The translations under genes and the position numbers were made by a program. From Arcobacter sp. CECT 8985 (GTDB lineage Bacteria > Campylobacterota > Campylobacteria > Campylobacterales > Arcobacteraceae), in the NCBI RefSeq assembly GCF_004116495.1, contig NZ_PDKC01000009.1:1-64000 (forward strand): DNA of 64,000 nucleotides, given 5' to 3'. The notes under the pieces are model-generated. The model did no database searches. It had not been told where the DNA came from and saw nothing but the letters and a program-made list of their open reading frames with translations. This document shows positions 8,405 through 18,878 of this stretch, piece after piece (within the stretch, counting starts at the first letter, position 1; each line of letters begins with the position of its first letter).

Positions 8405-11293
8405 AAATATTTTAAATGGTGAAGTAAATATTCTTTTAATTACATTTACTGGTGCATTTAAAGAGTCTTCTGCTACATTTGATTTTATTTTAGGATTATT
8501 AATTGTTCCACTAATTTCTACTTTTGTTTCTACTTTCTTCTCATCACCTAAAATAATATAGTTTAATACAGGAACTGCTCCAACTACTTTTGAATATCCT
8601 TTAAAGAAACTAAGATCTAAATTCCCATCTATTAATGAAGTATTAAAATCCATCTTTAAATTTCCATCAAAATCAATACCATTTCCTACAGTTACTATTT
8701 TGGTCATATCTAAAAAATCACTATCCAAATCATATATAAAATCAATAAATCCATCATTTACTTTATAACCTGAAAATGTAAACCCTTTTGTTGTTGCCAT
8801 AGAAGCGATTGAAGGAATTGCTAAAAGAGGATTTATTAATGCAGGTGAAGTATTAATTAAAGTGATTAAATTAGTCAAAACTGTAAGGTTTTTAACATTT
8901 GTTTCACTTAAAATAACTTTCCCTTTAATTCTATCACTCTTTCCTTTGGCAATAATCATTATTTTCCCACCAGAAATCAAATTTTTATTTAATGCACTAT
9001 TTACAAATTTGTCTGATAAGTTATTTGCTTTTAACTCTATATTTCCATTATTATCTTTTATATATGAAACAAAAATGTCTTTATTTTTTAAAATAAGATT
9101 CTGCTTTTTCCCAATAATATTTAATTTATAAGTTTTTGCTAATACTTTATATTTGTTATTTATTAGTATATTAGAATTTTTTGCGTTAATACTAAAACTT
9201 TTTAAGTCATTCTCTTTTTCTTTAGAAGTATCATAAACTAAATCATATGAATCTACATTTAATTTTAAATCATCTCTATTTTTTAAATTTATTGATAATT
9301 TTTTATCTTTTGTATTTAAATTCAAAATATCTTTTTTTGTATCATACTCTCCTATTACATCTAATTGATCTACTTTCTTACCTTTTTGTAATAAAGGTAA
9401 ATCTAAATTAGAGAACACCCCTTTAAATTTAACTATATTTTTTAATAAACTAATTTTTACATCTTTTGATAAAAATGAAAAATCATCAATTTTTATATTT
9501 GTATTTTTTAAATATAAATTCAAATTATCAGAAACTAAAGATTTTTTAGTTGAATTTGAGTCTTTTATGTATAAATCAATTCCATTTAAATATAAATCAA
9601 GATTCTTACCTTTATTATAAATTGCTTTTATACTCTTATCTTGTGATACTAAAATTAAATCTCCATTATTTATTGCACCACTTATATTAAATACTTTTAT
9701 TTGTTTTTCATCTCTATAAAAAGGCAAATCAAGATTTTCAATTTTTGCACTAAAATCAATATTATTTTCATCTAAAACATTTAAGTTTATACTTCCTTTA
9801 TCTAAATTAATACTTTTTAAAAGTTTTGAATAAGTATATATTTTTGATAAATCATTCAAAGATATTGTTATGTCATTTTTATTGATGTTTAATTTTGTTT
9901 TTAAATCATCAAAGTTTAATTTAGTATCATCTTTAAAAGAGACTTCAATCTTACTTTTTACATCTTTTGCATCAATTATTTCATTTTTATTATTTTTAAT
10001 TAAAATTCTATTAAAAAATACATCACCCTTAGCAGTCGAATTGTTTGTGTTAATATTTAGATTTAATATCCCATCAATCATATCTTGATGTTTAATATGT
10101 GAATTTTTAATTATTACATGTGAACCTTTTAATTCTACATTTGCTTTTTTAGTAAAAAATTTAAAATTTTGTAGTTTAAATGTTGCATCATTAGCGATAA
10201 AATCACCTGTTGTTTTCATCCCTCTACTCAACATATAAGGAACAACAAGCTTAAATTTTGAATTTGTAAATCCATTAGTTTGTATTAAAGGCAAATTTAT
10301 TTTATAAGATTTCAAAATACCTAAAATATCATCATTTAGTGCACTTTTAGTTTTTATATTGATTACAACTTCACCTTTTTTTTCACTTGTAAGATGGTTT
10401 ATTACTACATTACTTCCATATATTTTTGTACTATTATTATAAACAGGTTTATCCATACTAAAAAATAATCTATTATCTTTATAATCAACTGTTAATTTCT
10501 TTGTTTTTACACTCTTAGCTTTTTTATTAAATTTAATTTTTGCATTTTTAATTACTGCTTGTCCTTTAAAGTCATTAAGAAGTGGTTTAAAATTTGAAGT
10601 TTGTAATTTTCCATAAAGATATTTTAACTTCATATTTCCAGTTACATTATCATACATCCACTCTTCAGCAGTTTTAGGTAAATCAACAAAATCTTTAACA
10701 AACTTAATATTTTTAATTTCATTTGTATCTACATAAAAATCTATAAATTTTTTATTTGCTTGTAAATTGAATTTACCATTAATATCTTTATAAGAGTAAT
10801 CCCCTACAAAAGTTGCTACTTCTTTAAAAAGATTAAGTTTAAAATCACCTCTTAAAAGCACATTTACATCTTTTAAATATAAAGAATAAAGATTAAAAAA
10901 GATACTTTTTGAATATACATTTACTTTTGTTGATAAATTTAAATATTTGTTATCAAGATACAAGAATTTTTTATCATAATATATAGAAAATTCATTATCT
11001 GCAATCTTAAGACTCTCTATATCGATCTTTTGAAAATATTTTAATAATGTAGGAAATTTTTTTATATTTGCCTTCATATCTTCAAATGAGTTATTTGTTG
11101 TAGTCTTTTTTGGTTTAAAAGTTAGCTGTTTTATATTTACAATAAGCTTTTTATCTAATTTAATATACAATTTCGAAACTGAAACTTCACCAAAAGAGAT
11201 TGAATCAATTTTTATGCCAGAAAATAAGAAAAAAACAAACGTAAAAACTAAACAGACAAGCGCTATAAAAAATAGTTTTATTTTTTTTAACAT
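8399..11293 (-). CDS. Large AsmA/YhdP-like envelope protein
   Basis: 964 residues. An N-terminal membrane anchor (about residues 7-28) is followed by a long region of alternating beta-type segments with repeated 'K-x-K-x-L/I' patterns. The C-terminal part (T-F-S-G-Y-K-V-N-D-G through N-P-K-I-K-S-N) fits the AsmA-like C-terminal domain. Such proteins (YhdP, TamB, AsmA) are thought to bridge the periplasm and move phospholipid to the outer membrane. The ATG at 11293 follows AAGGAT at a spacing of about 11. Its 5' end overlaps the divergent mltG frame by 80 bases. Assignment to YhdP rather than another AsmA-clan member is tentative. Confidence 0.8.
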   Translation of the reverse strand: MLKKIKLFFIALVCLVFTFVFFLFSGIKIDSISFGEVSVSKLYIKLDKKLIVNIKQLTFKPKKTTTNNSFEDMKANIKKFPTLLKYFQKIDIESLKIADNEFSIYYDKKFLYLDNKYLNLSTKVNVYSKSIFFNLYSLYLKDVNVLLRGDFKLNLFKEVATFVGDYSYKDINGKFNLQANKKFIDFYVDTNEIKNIKFVKDFVDLPKTAEEWMYDNVTGNMKLKYLYGKLQTSNFKPLLNDFKGQAVIKNAKIKFNKKAKSVKTKKLTVDYKDNRLFFSMDKPVYNNSTKIYGSNVVINHLTSEKKGEVVINIKTKSALNDDILGILKSYKINLPLIQTNGFTNSKFKLVVPYMLSRGMKTTGDFIANDATFKLQNFKFFTKKANVELKGSHVIIKNSHIKHQDMIDGILNLNINTNNSTAKGDVFFNRILIKNNKNEIIDAKDVKSKIEVSFKDDTKLNFDDLKTKLNINKNDITISLNDLSKIYTYSKLLKSINLDKGSINLNVLDENNIDFSAKIENLDLPFYRDEKQIKVFNISGAINNGDLILVSQDKSIKAIYNKGKNLDLYLNGIDLYIKDSNSTKKSLVSDNLNLYLKNTNIKIDDFSFLSKDVKISLLKNIVKFKGVFSNLDLPLLQKGKKVDQLDVIGEYDTKKDILNLNTKDKKLSINLKNRDDLKLNVDSYDLVYDTSKEKENDLKSFSINAKNSNILINNKYKVLAKTYKLNIIGKKQNLILKNKDIFVSYIKDNNGNIELKANNLSDKFVNSALNKNLISGGKIMIIAKGKSDRIKGKVILSETNVKNLTVLTNLITLINTSPALINPLLAIPSIASMATTKGFTFSGYKVNDGFIDFIYDLDSDFLDMTKIVTVGNGIDFDGNLKMDFNTSLIDGNLDLSFFKGYSKVVGAVPVLNYIILGDEKKVETKVEISGTINNPKIKSNVAEDSLNAPVNVIKRIFTSPFKIFE

Positions 11294-12374
11294 TACTGAA
11301 TTTATCCTTGTCTTTTCAATAGTTATACTTTATTATATTACTATTCCTTTAAGTACAACTAATGTAATATTTATACCTAAAGGTAGTACTAATAGTATTA
11401 TAACATATTTAAATAAATCTGATTATGAGCTAGGAATTATAGATAAAATATATCTAAAATTTTTGGGTTATCCTCAAAGTGGATGGATTGATATAAAAAG
11501 TAATTATCTTACAAAAGCTGATTTTTTATATAAATTAACTACATCAAAAGCAGCTTTAAAAAATATAACTTTAATTCCTGGTGAAACTTCATATATATTT
11601 TTAAATCAAATTGCAAAAAAAATGAATCTATCTAGAAAAGAACTACAAAAAATATATGATGAATATGCATATAAAGAAGATGGAAATATATTAGCAGATA
11701 CATATGCACTTCCATATGGGATGAAAGAGTATCACTTACTTTTCTATTTATTTTCTAATACAAATAAACAATATGAAGATATCTCTAAAAAAATATTTGG
11801 TACTTATAATAGAAAAAGATGGTATTACTATATTACATTAGCCTCTGTAATTCAAAAAGAAGCTGCAAATGAAAGTGAAATGTCATATGTATCAAGTGTG
11901 ATACATAATAGATTAAAAAAAGGCATGAAACTTCAAATGGATGGAACATTAAACTATGGGCAATATTCTCATGTTAAAGTAACTGCCCAAAGAATTAGAG
12001 AAGATAATAGTTCATATAACACTTATAAAAAAACGGGACTTCCATCAAGTCCAGTTTGTGCAGTTAGTATTGATGCAATTAAAGCTGCAATTTTTCCAGC
12101 AAAAACAGATTATTTATATTTCGTAAAAAATGAAAAAACAGGTCTTCATGATTTTTCAAATAGCTATAAAAAACATCTAAATAATATAAGAAAAAATAGA
12201 ATAATTAAAAGAAATTTAAATAAAATAAGAAGAAAAAAAACACAAGAAAATACAAAGGAAACAACAAAAAAAACAACTCCTACAGCCCATAAAAAAGAAG
12301 TTTCTGTATTTCCTAAAAAAAGTGCTACTAAAAAAAGCACTTCCATCAAATCACTTTGGGATAATGTAAAATAA
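11214..12374 (+). CDS. mltG: Endolytic murein transglycosylase MltG
   Basis: Cuts nascent peptidoglycan strands and so limits glycan length. 386 residues: a short cytoplasmic N-terminus, one transmembrane helix (about 30-48), a LysM-like region, then the YceG domain with the catalytic Glu in A-S-V-I-Q-K-E (about residue 216) and L-Q-M-D-G-T-L-N-Y. After the domain the protein carries an unusual Lys/Thr/Ser-rich tail of about 60 residues. No ATG, GTG or TTG lies between 11214 and the membrane helix, so this start is favoured even though it lacks a good ribosome-binding site and overlaps the opposite gene by 80 bases. Confidence 0.92.
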   Translation: MPENKKKTNVKTKQTSAIKNSFIFFNITEFILVFSIVILYYITIPLSTTNVIFIPKGSTNSIITYLNKSDYELGIIDKIYLKFLGYPQSGWIDIKSNYLTKADFLYKLTTSKAALKNITLIPGETSYIFLNQIAKKMNLSRKELQKIYDEYAYKEDGNILADTYALPYGMKEYHLLFYLFSNTNKQYEDISKKIFGTYNRKRWYYYITLASVIQKEAANESEMSYVSSVIHNRLKKGMKLQMDGTLNYGQYSHVKVTAQRIREDNSSYNTYKKTGLPSSPVCAVSIDAIKAAIFPAKTDYLYFVKNEKTGLHDFSNSYKKHLNNIRKNRIIKRNLNKIRRKKTQENTKETTKKTTPTAHKKEVSVFPKKSATKKSTSIKSLWDNVK

Positions 12375-12405
12375 TTTATGTGCAATTATGAAACAAACTA
12401 CTTAT

Positions 12406-12411
12406 TATAAT
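12406..12411 (+). promoter_or_regulatory. Possible -10 box upstream of icd
   Basis: TATAAT preceded by an A/T-rich stretch, 114 bases before the icd start. No good -35 box is apparent. If used, the transcript would carry a leader of about 105 bases that includes the inverted repeats at 12479-12499. Confidence 0.35.
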
Positions 12412-12478
12412 AGATTAGTACTAAAGTTTTAAACTCTCTAAACTAAACAAATGTTATTATTCTGTTACATTTGAATTT

Positions 12479-12499
12479 GGTTAATTTAACCTAAATTAA
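12479..12499. promoter_or_regulatory. Overlapping inverted repeats upstream of icd
   Basis: Two overlapping symmetric elements: GGTTAA-T-TTAACC (12479-12491) and TTAATTT-AACCT-AAATTAA (12481-12499, perfect 7-base arms). They end 13 bases before the GAGGAA ribosome-binding site of icd. They could be a repressor or activator site, or alternative mRNA hairpins; no known regulator consensus is recognised. Confidence 0.4.
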
Positions 12500-12515
12500 T
12501 TGAACAAAAACCTGA

Positions 12516-14735
<2,220 letters not shown>

Positions 14736-14766
14736 TTTAATTCTAACTATCAAAAAAATCTATCAG

Positions 14767-14798
14767 GGCAAAAGAGTTTATACTCTTTTGCCTTTTTT
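14767..14798 (+). terminator. Intrinsic terminator of icd
   Basis: A perfect 11-base stem (GGCAAAAGAGT / ACTCTTTTGCC) with a four-base loop, directly followed by six T residues. This is a textbook Rho-independent terminator 31 bases after the icd stop. Confidence 0.95.
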
Positions 14799-14863
14799 AT
14801 TTACAACTATTTAACAAAAGTGATATAATCATAATAATAAATTTTTATAAAAGGAGTATTATT

Positions 14864-15244
14864 ATGAGTATTTATAAACATGGTATAGATATTGGACTTC
14901 AAAAGATTAATAATGATTTTTTCCTTACAATGAAAGTAAAAGGTAAACTAACACATGAAGATTATGAAACAATAATACCTTTAATAGACAATGCCTTAGA
15001 AGGTATTAAACAACCAAGAATAAAAGCATTAATAGATTGTAGTGAATTTGAAGGTTGGGAAATACAAGCAGCTTGGGATGATTTTAAACTTGCTTTTAAA
15101 CATGGTAATGAGTTTGAAAAAGTTGCAATTATAAATAATAAAAAATGGCTTGAGGTAAGTTCAAAAATTGTTTCTTGGTTTATCCAAGGAGAAATAGAAA
15201 ATTTTGATAATGAACAAGAAGCTTTTAATTGGTTAGAGGTATAA
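14864..15244 (+). CDS. SpoIIAA/STAS-like protein
   Basis: 126 residues, cytoplasmic, no signal peptide. The pattern (K-V-K-G-K-L-T-H-E-D-Y early, A-L-I-D-C-S-E-F-E-G-W, then a helix, then V-A-I-I-N-N-K-K-W) fits the SpoIIAA-like family (STAS-related fold) found as stand-alone proteins in many proteobacteria; their role is not established. The ATG follows AAAAGGAG. An extended -10 (TG-A-TATAAT, near 14820) lies upstream. The bidirectional hairpin at 15243 follows. Confidence 0.8.
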   Translation: MSIYKHGIDIGLQKINNDFFLTMKVKGKLTHEDYETIIPLIDNALEGIKQPRIKALIDCSEFEGWEIQAAWDDFKLAFKHGNEFEKVAIINNKKWLEVSSKIVSWFIQGEIENFDNEQEAFNWLEV

Positions 15245-15265
15245 AAAGGAAATAAATTCCTTTTT
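15243..15265. terminator. Bidirectional terminator between convergent genes
   Basis: A perfect nine-base stem (AAAAAGGAA / TTCCTTTTT) with a five-base loop between the stops of the SpoIIAA-like gene and the thioredoxin-fold gene. A-tract and T-tract flanks make it suitable in both directions. Confidence 0.88.
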
Positions 15266-15851
15266 ATTTTATAAAGTTTACAAGAGGTAAAAGAGATTTT
15301 TTCTTCTCTTCTTCACTCATACTACCATCTAAAGCACCCTCTTTTACACTTCCTTTAGCTACTTTAGATATATTTCCATTTTTATCAATAATATATGCTA
15401 TATATGATGTTTTACCATTATCAGTTACACCTAAAGCTTTAACCATGTCTCCATCAAAATCGTAAATCATAGGAATATTACTGCCTTTATTTAACTCTTC
15501 TAATTTTGAAGGAATAAACATTTTTTTAACAAACCAAGGAGCAGCAGAAATATTTGCTACCATTACATATGGAATTTGTAAATCATAAAATTTTGGTAAA
15601 TCTTTAACAACAGATAAAGAGTCATGATTTCCTACAATAACTAATGTTTTTGTATTTTCTTTAAACAATTCATCTTTAGAAACTTTTCCATCTTTTCCAA
15701 CAATTTCATAACTTGCTGGTAACGTTGATAACTTAATAGAAGAAGTATCTACTTTACTTACATTTGTATCCGGTTTATCTGCAGTAGCATAAACTATAAT
15801 TGCAAATGCAATAACTCCTAAAACAACTACTTTAAGTATATTTTTTAACAT
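15264..15851 (-). CDS. Membrane-anchored thioredoxin-fold protein without cysteines
   Basis: 195 residues with an N-terminal membrane anchor (about residues 6-23) and a periplasmic domain. The order of strands (T-L-V-I-V-G-N, then Y-V-M-V-A-N, then M-I-Y-D-F-D-G-D and S-Y-I-A-Y-I-I-D-K-N-G) looks like a thioredoxin/peroxiredoxin-type fold. There is no Cys in the whole protein, so it cannot be a thiol redox enzyme. It may be a binding or scaffolding protein. Family not recognised with certainty. AAAAAG lies before the ATG. Confidence 0.65.
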   Translation of the reverse strand: MLKNILKVVVLGVIAFAIIVYATADKPDTNVSKVDTSSIKLSTLPASYEIVGKDGKVSKDELFKENTKTLVIVGNHDSLSVVKDLPKFYDLQIPYVMVANISAAPWFVKKMFIPSKLEELNKGSNIPMIYDFDGDMVKALGVTDNGKTSYIAYIIDKNGNISKVAKGSVKEGALDGSMSEEEKKKSLLPLVNFIK

Positions 15852-15896
15852 CTTTTTCCTATCCTATTTTTTTCTTTTGATTTTATCTTATTTATA

Positions 15897-17045
15897 TTAA
15901 TGGATATTTAATTTAGACTTCTTAACCCATCTTTTAAATAATCTATTAGGTAAAATTTCTTTATCAATTTGCTCACCATTAAATATATTGTCAACTAACA
16001 TATTTGCTAAATATGCAGATAAAACAAACCCTCTTCCGCCAACTCCATTAAGTACATATAAATTTTCATGATAAATAAGTTTATCATCAGTTATAAAACT
16101 TCCATTTATTAAGTGAGGGTATTCTTTTACTGTTTTTTTAGAATCAACAAGTTTTCCAACAATTGGAAGATAATCTGTACTACAAGCTCTTGCTGCAATT
16201 TTTATATCAACTATTTTTGTATCTTCTAATTTGATAATATCTTCTGCTAAATTTAACAATTTTTTACTATCATCATCTATTATATCTTGAGTATAAAATT
16301 TTTCAATTTCATCTACATTATCAATTTGCATATTTTCAAAACGATGATGTGTTGCTCCAATGGATACTATATTTTTACCATTTTGTTGAGATAATACAGT
16401 AGATATTGAACATTGTTTATGATAATTTATCTTTGTTGATGTTGAAGTTTCAACATCCATTTTCTGACCCCATACAGGTCTTATTTTAAAATAAGGTTCT
16501 TGTATCAAGTCTACATTTACACCTATTGTTAAAATAAGTTTTTTTGCTTTAATTTCATCATTTAAAAGCCAACTATTATCTTCAAGTTTTTGTATTTTTG
16601 TTACATCATAACCTAAAAGTTTTTTAGTATTTAAAGTCATTTTATTTGTAACTTTTTTAGGGTTTATTATTGAACCTATTTTGAAAAAGAAGCCATCATT
16701 TAATTTTTCATATTCAAAATCAATAAAAGTTTTATATGAATCAAATTTTTCTTTATCTTTTTCATCTTTTGGAATTCTATTAACACCACAATTTATTAAT
16801 AAATCACCTTCAAGACTTTTATAAAAATTTATTGAAAAACTAAGTGCAGAAGTAACTAAATCTTTAAAATTATTTGTTTTCCCTAGTAAAGGAGATAAAA
16901 ATGCTCCTGCAGCACCACTAGCACCTGAACAAATATCATTATGTTTATCTATTAATAAAACATTATTTGAATGTTTATTTAAATAGTGACAAACACTACA
17001 CCCTGCAATTCCTGCACCAATAACTACAAAATCATATTGTTTCAT
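15897..17045 (-). CDS. mnmC: MnmC-type FAD-dependent tRNA-modification oxidoreductase
   Basis: 382 residues. The N-terminal FAD site GAGIAG is at residues 9-14, followed by a D-K-H acidic end of the second strand. G-A-A-G-A-F-L-S-P-L-L, I-R-P-V-W-G-Q and the C-terminal N-G-V-G-G-R-G-F match the oxidoreductase half of MnmC, which converts cmnm5(s2)U34 in tRNA to nm5(s2)U. In enteric bacteria this half is fused to a methyltransferase; here it is alone. A glycine-oxidase/DadA-like function is the main alternative. Its start overlaps the preceding rhodanese-like gene by 14 bases, so the pair is co-transcribed. Confidence 0.8.
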   Translation of the reverse strand: MKQYDFVVIGAGIAGCSVCHYLNKHSNNVLLIDKHNDICSGASGAAGAFLSPLLGKTNNFKDLVTSALSFSINFYKSLEGDLLINCGVNRIPKDEKDKEKFDSYKTFIDFEYEKLNDGFFFKIGSIINPKKVTNKMTLNTKKLLGYDVTKIQKLEDNSWLLNDEIKAKKLILTIGVNVDLIQEPYFKIRPVWGQKMDVETSTSTKINYHKQCSISTVLSQQNGKNIVSIGATHHRFENMQIDNVDEIEKFYTQDIIDDDSKKLLNLAEDIIKLEDTKIVDIKIAARACSTDYLPIVGKLVDSKKTVKEYPHLINGSFITDDKLIYHENLYVLNGVGGRGFVLSAYLANMLVDNIFNGEQIDKEILPNRLFKRWVKKSKLNIH

Positions 17046-17364
17046 TATTATTTGATTCCTCTAAAAGTTGAAAATATGGTCGCCAATAACCTCTACCACC
17101 TTTTAAGCTAATACATTTATAATCTGGAAATTTATCTTTATAATATTGTAATCTTTCATTTGTTGTCTTACCTGTATCACAATAAAATACAAAAACTGTA
17201 CCCTTTTTATACTCTTTCATCTCAAAAGGGTTATATTTAATTGTTTTCTCATTATCCAATGGCTTTAATATCGTATCAACTAATACAACTTCAATACCTT
17301 GTTTTTTTAATTCTAATCTATTACGAAATAACTCTTCTTGTGTCCATGTATCTTTATCAAACAT
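17032..17364 (-). CDS. Rhodanese-like small protein
   Basis: 110 residues, cytoplasmic. The second half (V-F-V-F-Y-C-D-T-G-K-T, a helix, then S-L-K-G-G-R-G-Y-W) reads like the active-site loop and C-terminal part of a rhodanese domain, with Cys as the likely persulfide carrier. The N-terminal half is shorter than usual. Overlap with the mnmC-like gene suggests a link to tRNA wobble-uridine modification, where 2-thiolation needs sulfur relay; that link is inference. Confidence 0.6.
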   Translation of the reverse strand: MFDKDTWTQEELFRNRLELKKQGIEVVLVDTILKPLDNEKTIKYNPFEMKEYKKGTVFVFYCDTGKTTNERLQYYKDKFPDYKCISLKGGRGYWRPYFQLLEESNNNETI

Positions 17365-17509
17365 ACTTTAACCTACTAAAATTTTTATTATATATATTAA
17401 TACCAAAATATTCAAAAAATATCACTTAATAGTTAAATATAGCTTTAATATTTATATATTAAAATAAATTGAGCATATATGAGTCACCACTGCTAAAATA
17501 TTTCATATA

Positions 17510-17530
17510 GTTGATTGACTTTGACTCAAC
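17510..17530. promoter_or_regulatory. HAIR-like HspR operator of the cbpA-hspR operon
   Basis: GTTGATT-N7-ACTCAAC, an imperfect inverted repeat with seven-base spacing. It matches the HspR-associated inverted repeat CTTGAGT-N7-ACTCAAG at 11 of 14 positions. It overlaps the -35 box (TTGACT, 17515-17520) of the promoter upstream of cbpA, the position expected for a repressor. The operon encodes HspR itself, so autoregulation is likely. Confidence 0.75.
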
Positions 17531-17544
17531 TTTTTTGATATAAT
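17515..17544 (+). promoter_or_regulatory. Promoter of cbpA-hspR
   Basis: -35 TTGACT at 17515-17520 and -10 TATAAT at 17539-17544 with an 18-base spacer. This is a near-consensus vegetative promoter, 42 bases upstream of the cbpA ATG, and the HAIR-like element overlaps it. Confidence 0.75.
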
Positions 17545-17585
17545 ATATATAAATACAAACAATTATGTTAAATGGAGTGAATAAA

Positions 17586-18479
17586 ATGGCAAAAAGTTTA
17601 TACGAAACATTAGAAGTAAATGAACATGCTTCTAAAGATGAAATAAAAAAAGCATATAGAAAACTTGCAAGAAAATACCATCCAGATGTAAACAAAGACC
17701 CAAAAGCAGAAGATAAATTTAAAGAGATAAATGCTGCTTATGAAGTACTTAGTGATGCAGAGAAAAAACAACAATATGATCAATTTGGTGACTCTATGTT
17801 TGGTGGACAAAATTTCCATGATTTTGCAAGGGGACAAGCAGGTTCAGGAATTGACTTAGATGAGATTTTAAGACAAATGTTTGGACAACAAGGTGGATTT
17901 GGAGGAGCGTCTGGTTTCTCAAGTGCCTTTGGACAAGGTGGATTTAGTCAAAGTGGATTTGCAGGATATGATGAGCCTGATTTAGATATGAATGCACAAA
18001 TAACAATTGCATTTGATGTATCTGTATTAGGTGGTAAACAACATATTTCTTTAAATAATGAATCATTTGATATCAAAATACCAGAAGGTATAAAAGATGG
18101 ACAAAAAATTAGAGCTAAAGGAAAAGGGAAATCTATGGGCTCTAAAAGAGGTGATTTAATTATAAAAGTAAATGTTTCACCAAGTCCAGAGTATCAAAGA
18201 GATGAAGATACTTTAATTAAAACATTTGATATCCCATTAAAAACTGCACTATTTGGTGGAAAAATAGAAATAAAAACAATTCATAAAACTATTACTCTAA
18301 AAGTTCCACAAAATACAAAAGAGAATCAAAGATTTAGAGTAAAAGAGTTAGGGGTATATAATAGAAAACTTGGTAAGAAAGGTGATTTACATCTAAAAGC
18401 AAATATAAAACTTCCAAAAATTGAAGATTTAGATGAAAATTTAGTTGAAATGTTAAAAGAAAAATTACCAGAGGAGTAA
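17586..18479 (+). CDS. cbpA: DnaJ-class co-chaperone CbpA
   Basis: 297 residues. N-terminal J domain with the HPD triplet in Y-H-P-D-V-N (about residue 31-35), a Gly/Phe-rich linker (about 75-130) and the two C-terminal substrate-binding domains. There is no zinc-finger region, so it is the CbpA type rather than DnaJ. It would stimulate DnaK. An in-frame ATG at 17565 exists, but GGAGTG lies six bases before the ATG at 17586, so that start is chosen. hspR starts four bases after its stop; this gene pair is typical of Campylobacterota. Confidence 0.93.
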   Translation: MAKSLYETLEVNEHASKDEIKKAYRKLARKYHPDVNKDPKAEDKFKEINAAYEVLSDAEKKQQYDQFGDSMFGGQNFHDFARGQAGSGIDLDEILRQMFGQQGGFGGASGFSSAFGQGGFSQSGFAGYDEPDLDMNAQITIAFDVSVLGGKQHISLNNESFDIKIPEGIKDGQKIRAKGKGKSMGSKRGDLIIKVNVSPSPEYQRDEDTLIKTFDIPLKTALFGGKIEIKTIHKTITLKVPQNTKENQRFRVKELGVYNRKLGKKGDLHLKANIKLPKIEDLDENLVEMLKEKLPEE

Positions 18480-18482
18480 AAT

Positions 18483-18866
18483 ATGAATGAAAATGCATCA
18501 TATAAAGAACCTGTATACTTAATATCAGCAGTTGCACAAATTCTTAATATACATCCTCAAACGTTAAGACAATATGAAAGAGAGGGTTTAATAAAACCTT
18601 CTAGAACAAATGGAAAAATTAGACTCTACTCTCAAAAAGATATTGATCATATAAAATATGTTCTTACATTAACAAGAGAATTAGGAATAAATTTAGCGGG
18701 AGTTGATTTAATTTTAAGATTAAATGAAAAAATTGAAAAATTAGAAACTGACGTAGTAAAATATAAAAATAAATTAAAAGAAGTTAATAGATTTGGAATA
18801 GTTCCAAACTCAAAAGCTTTAGTAATTAAAAAAAGTTCCTATGATGTAGTTATATTTGAAGAGTAA
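18483..18866 (+). CDS. hspR: MerR-family heat-shock repressor HspR
   Basis: 127 residues. The MerR-type winged helix-turn-helix spans about residues 12-75 (I-S-A-V-A-Q-I-L-N-I-H-P-Q-T-L-R-Q-Y-E-R-E-G-L-I-K-P in shorter parts), followed by a Lys/Glu coiled coil (about 85-110) and a short C-terminal tail. It represses chaperone operons, in related bacteria with DnaK or CbpA as co-repressor. It is the second gene of the cbpA operon, which has a HAIR-like site at its promoter. Confidence 0.92.
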   Translation: MNENASYKEPVYLISAVAQILNIHPQTLRQYEREGLIKPSRTNGKIRLYSQKDIDHIKYVLTLTRELGINLAGVDLILRLNEKIEKLETDVVKYKNKLKEVNRFGIVPNSKALVIKKSSYDVVIFEE

Positions 18867-18876
18867 AATACTCTTC
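18858..18876. terminator. Bidirectional hairpin between hspR and ftsZ
   Basis: A perfect eight-base stem (GAAGAGTA / TACTCTTC) with loop AAA. The hspR stop (18864-18866) lies inside it and the convergent ftsZ stop is just beyond. T-rich sequence follows on the plus strand. Confidence 0.75.
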
Positions 18877-18878
18877 AT

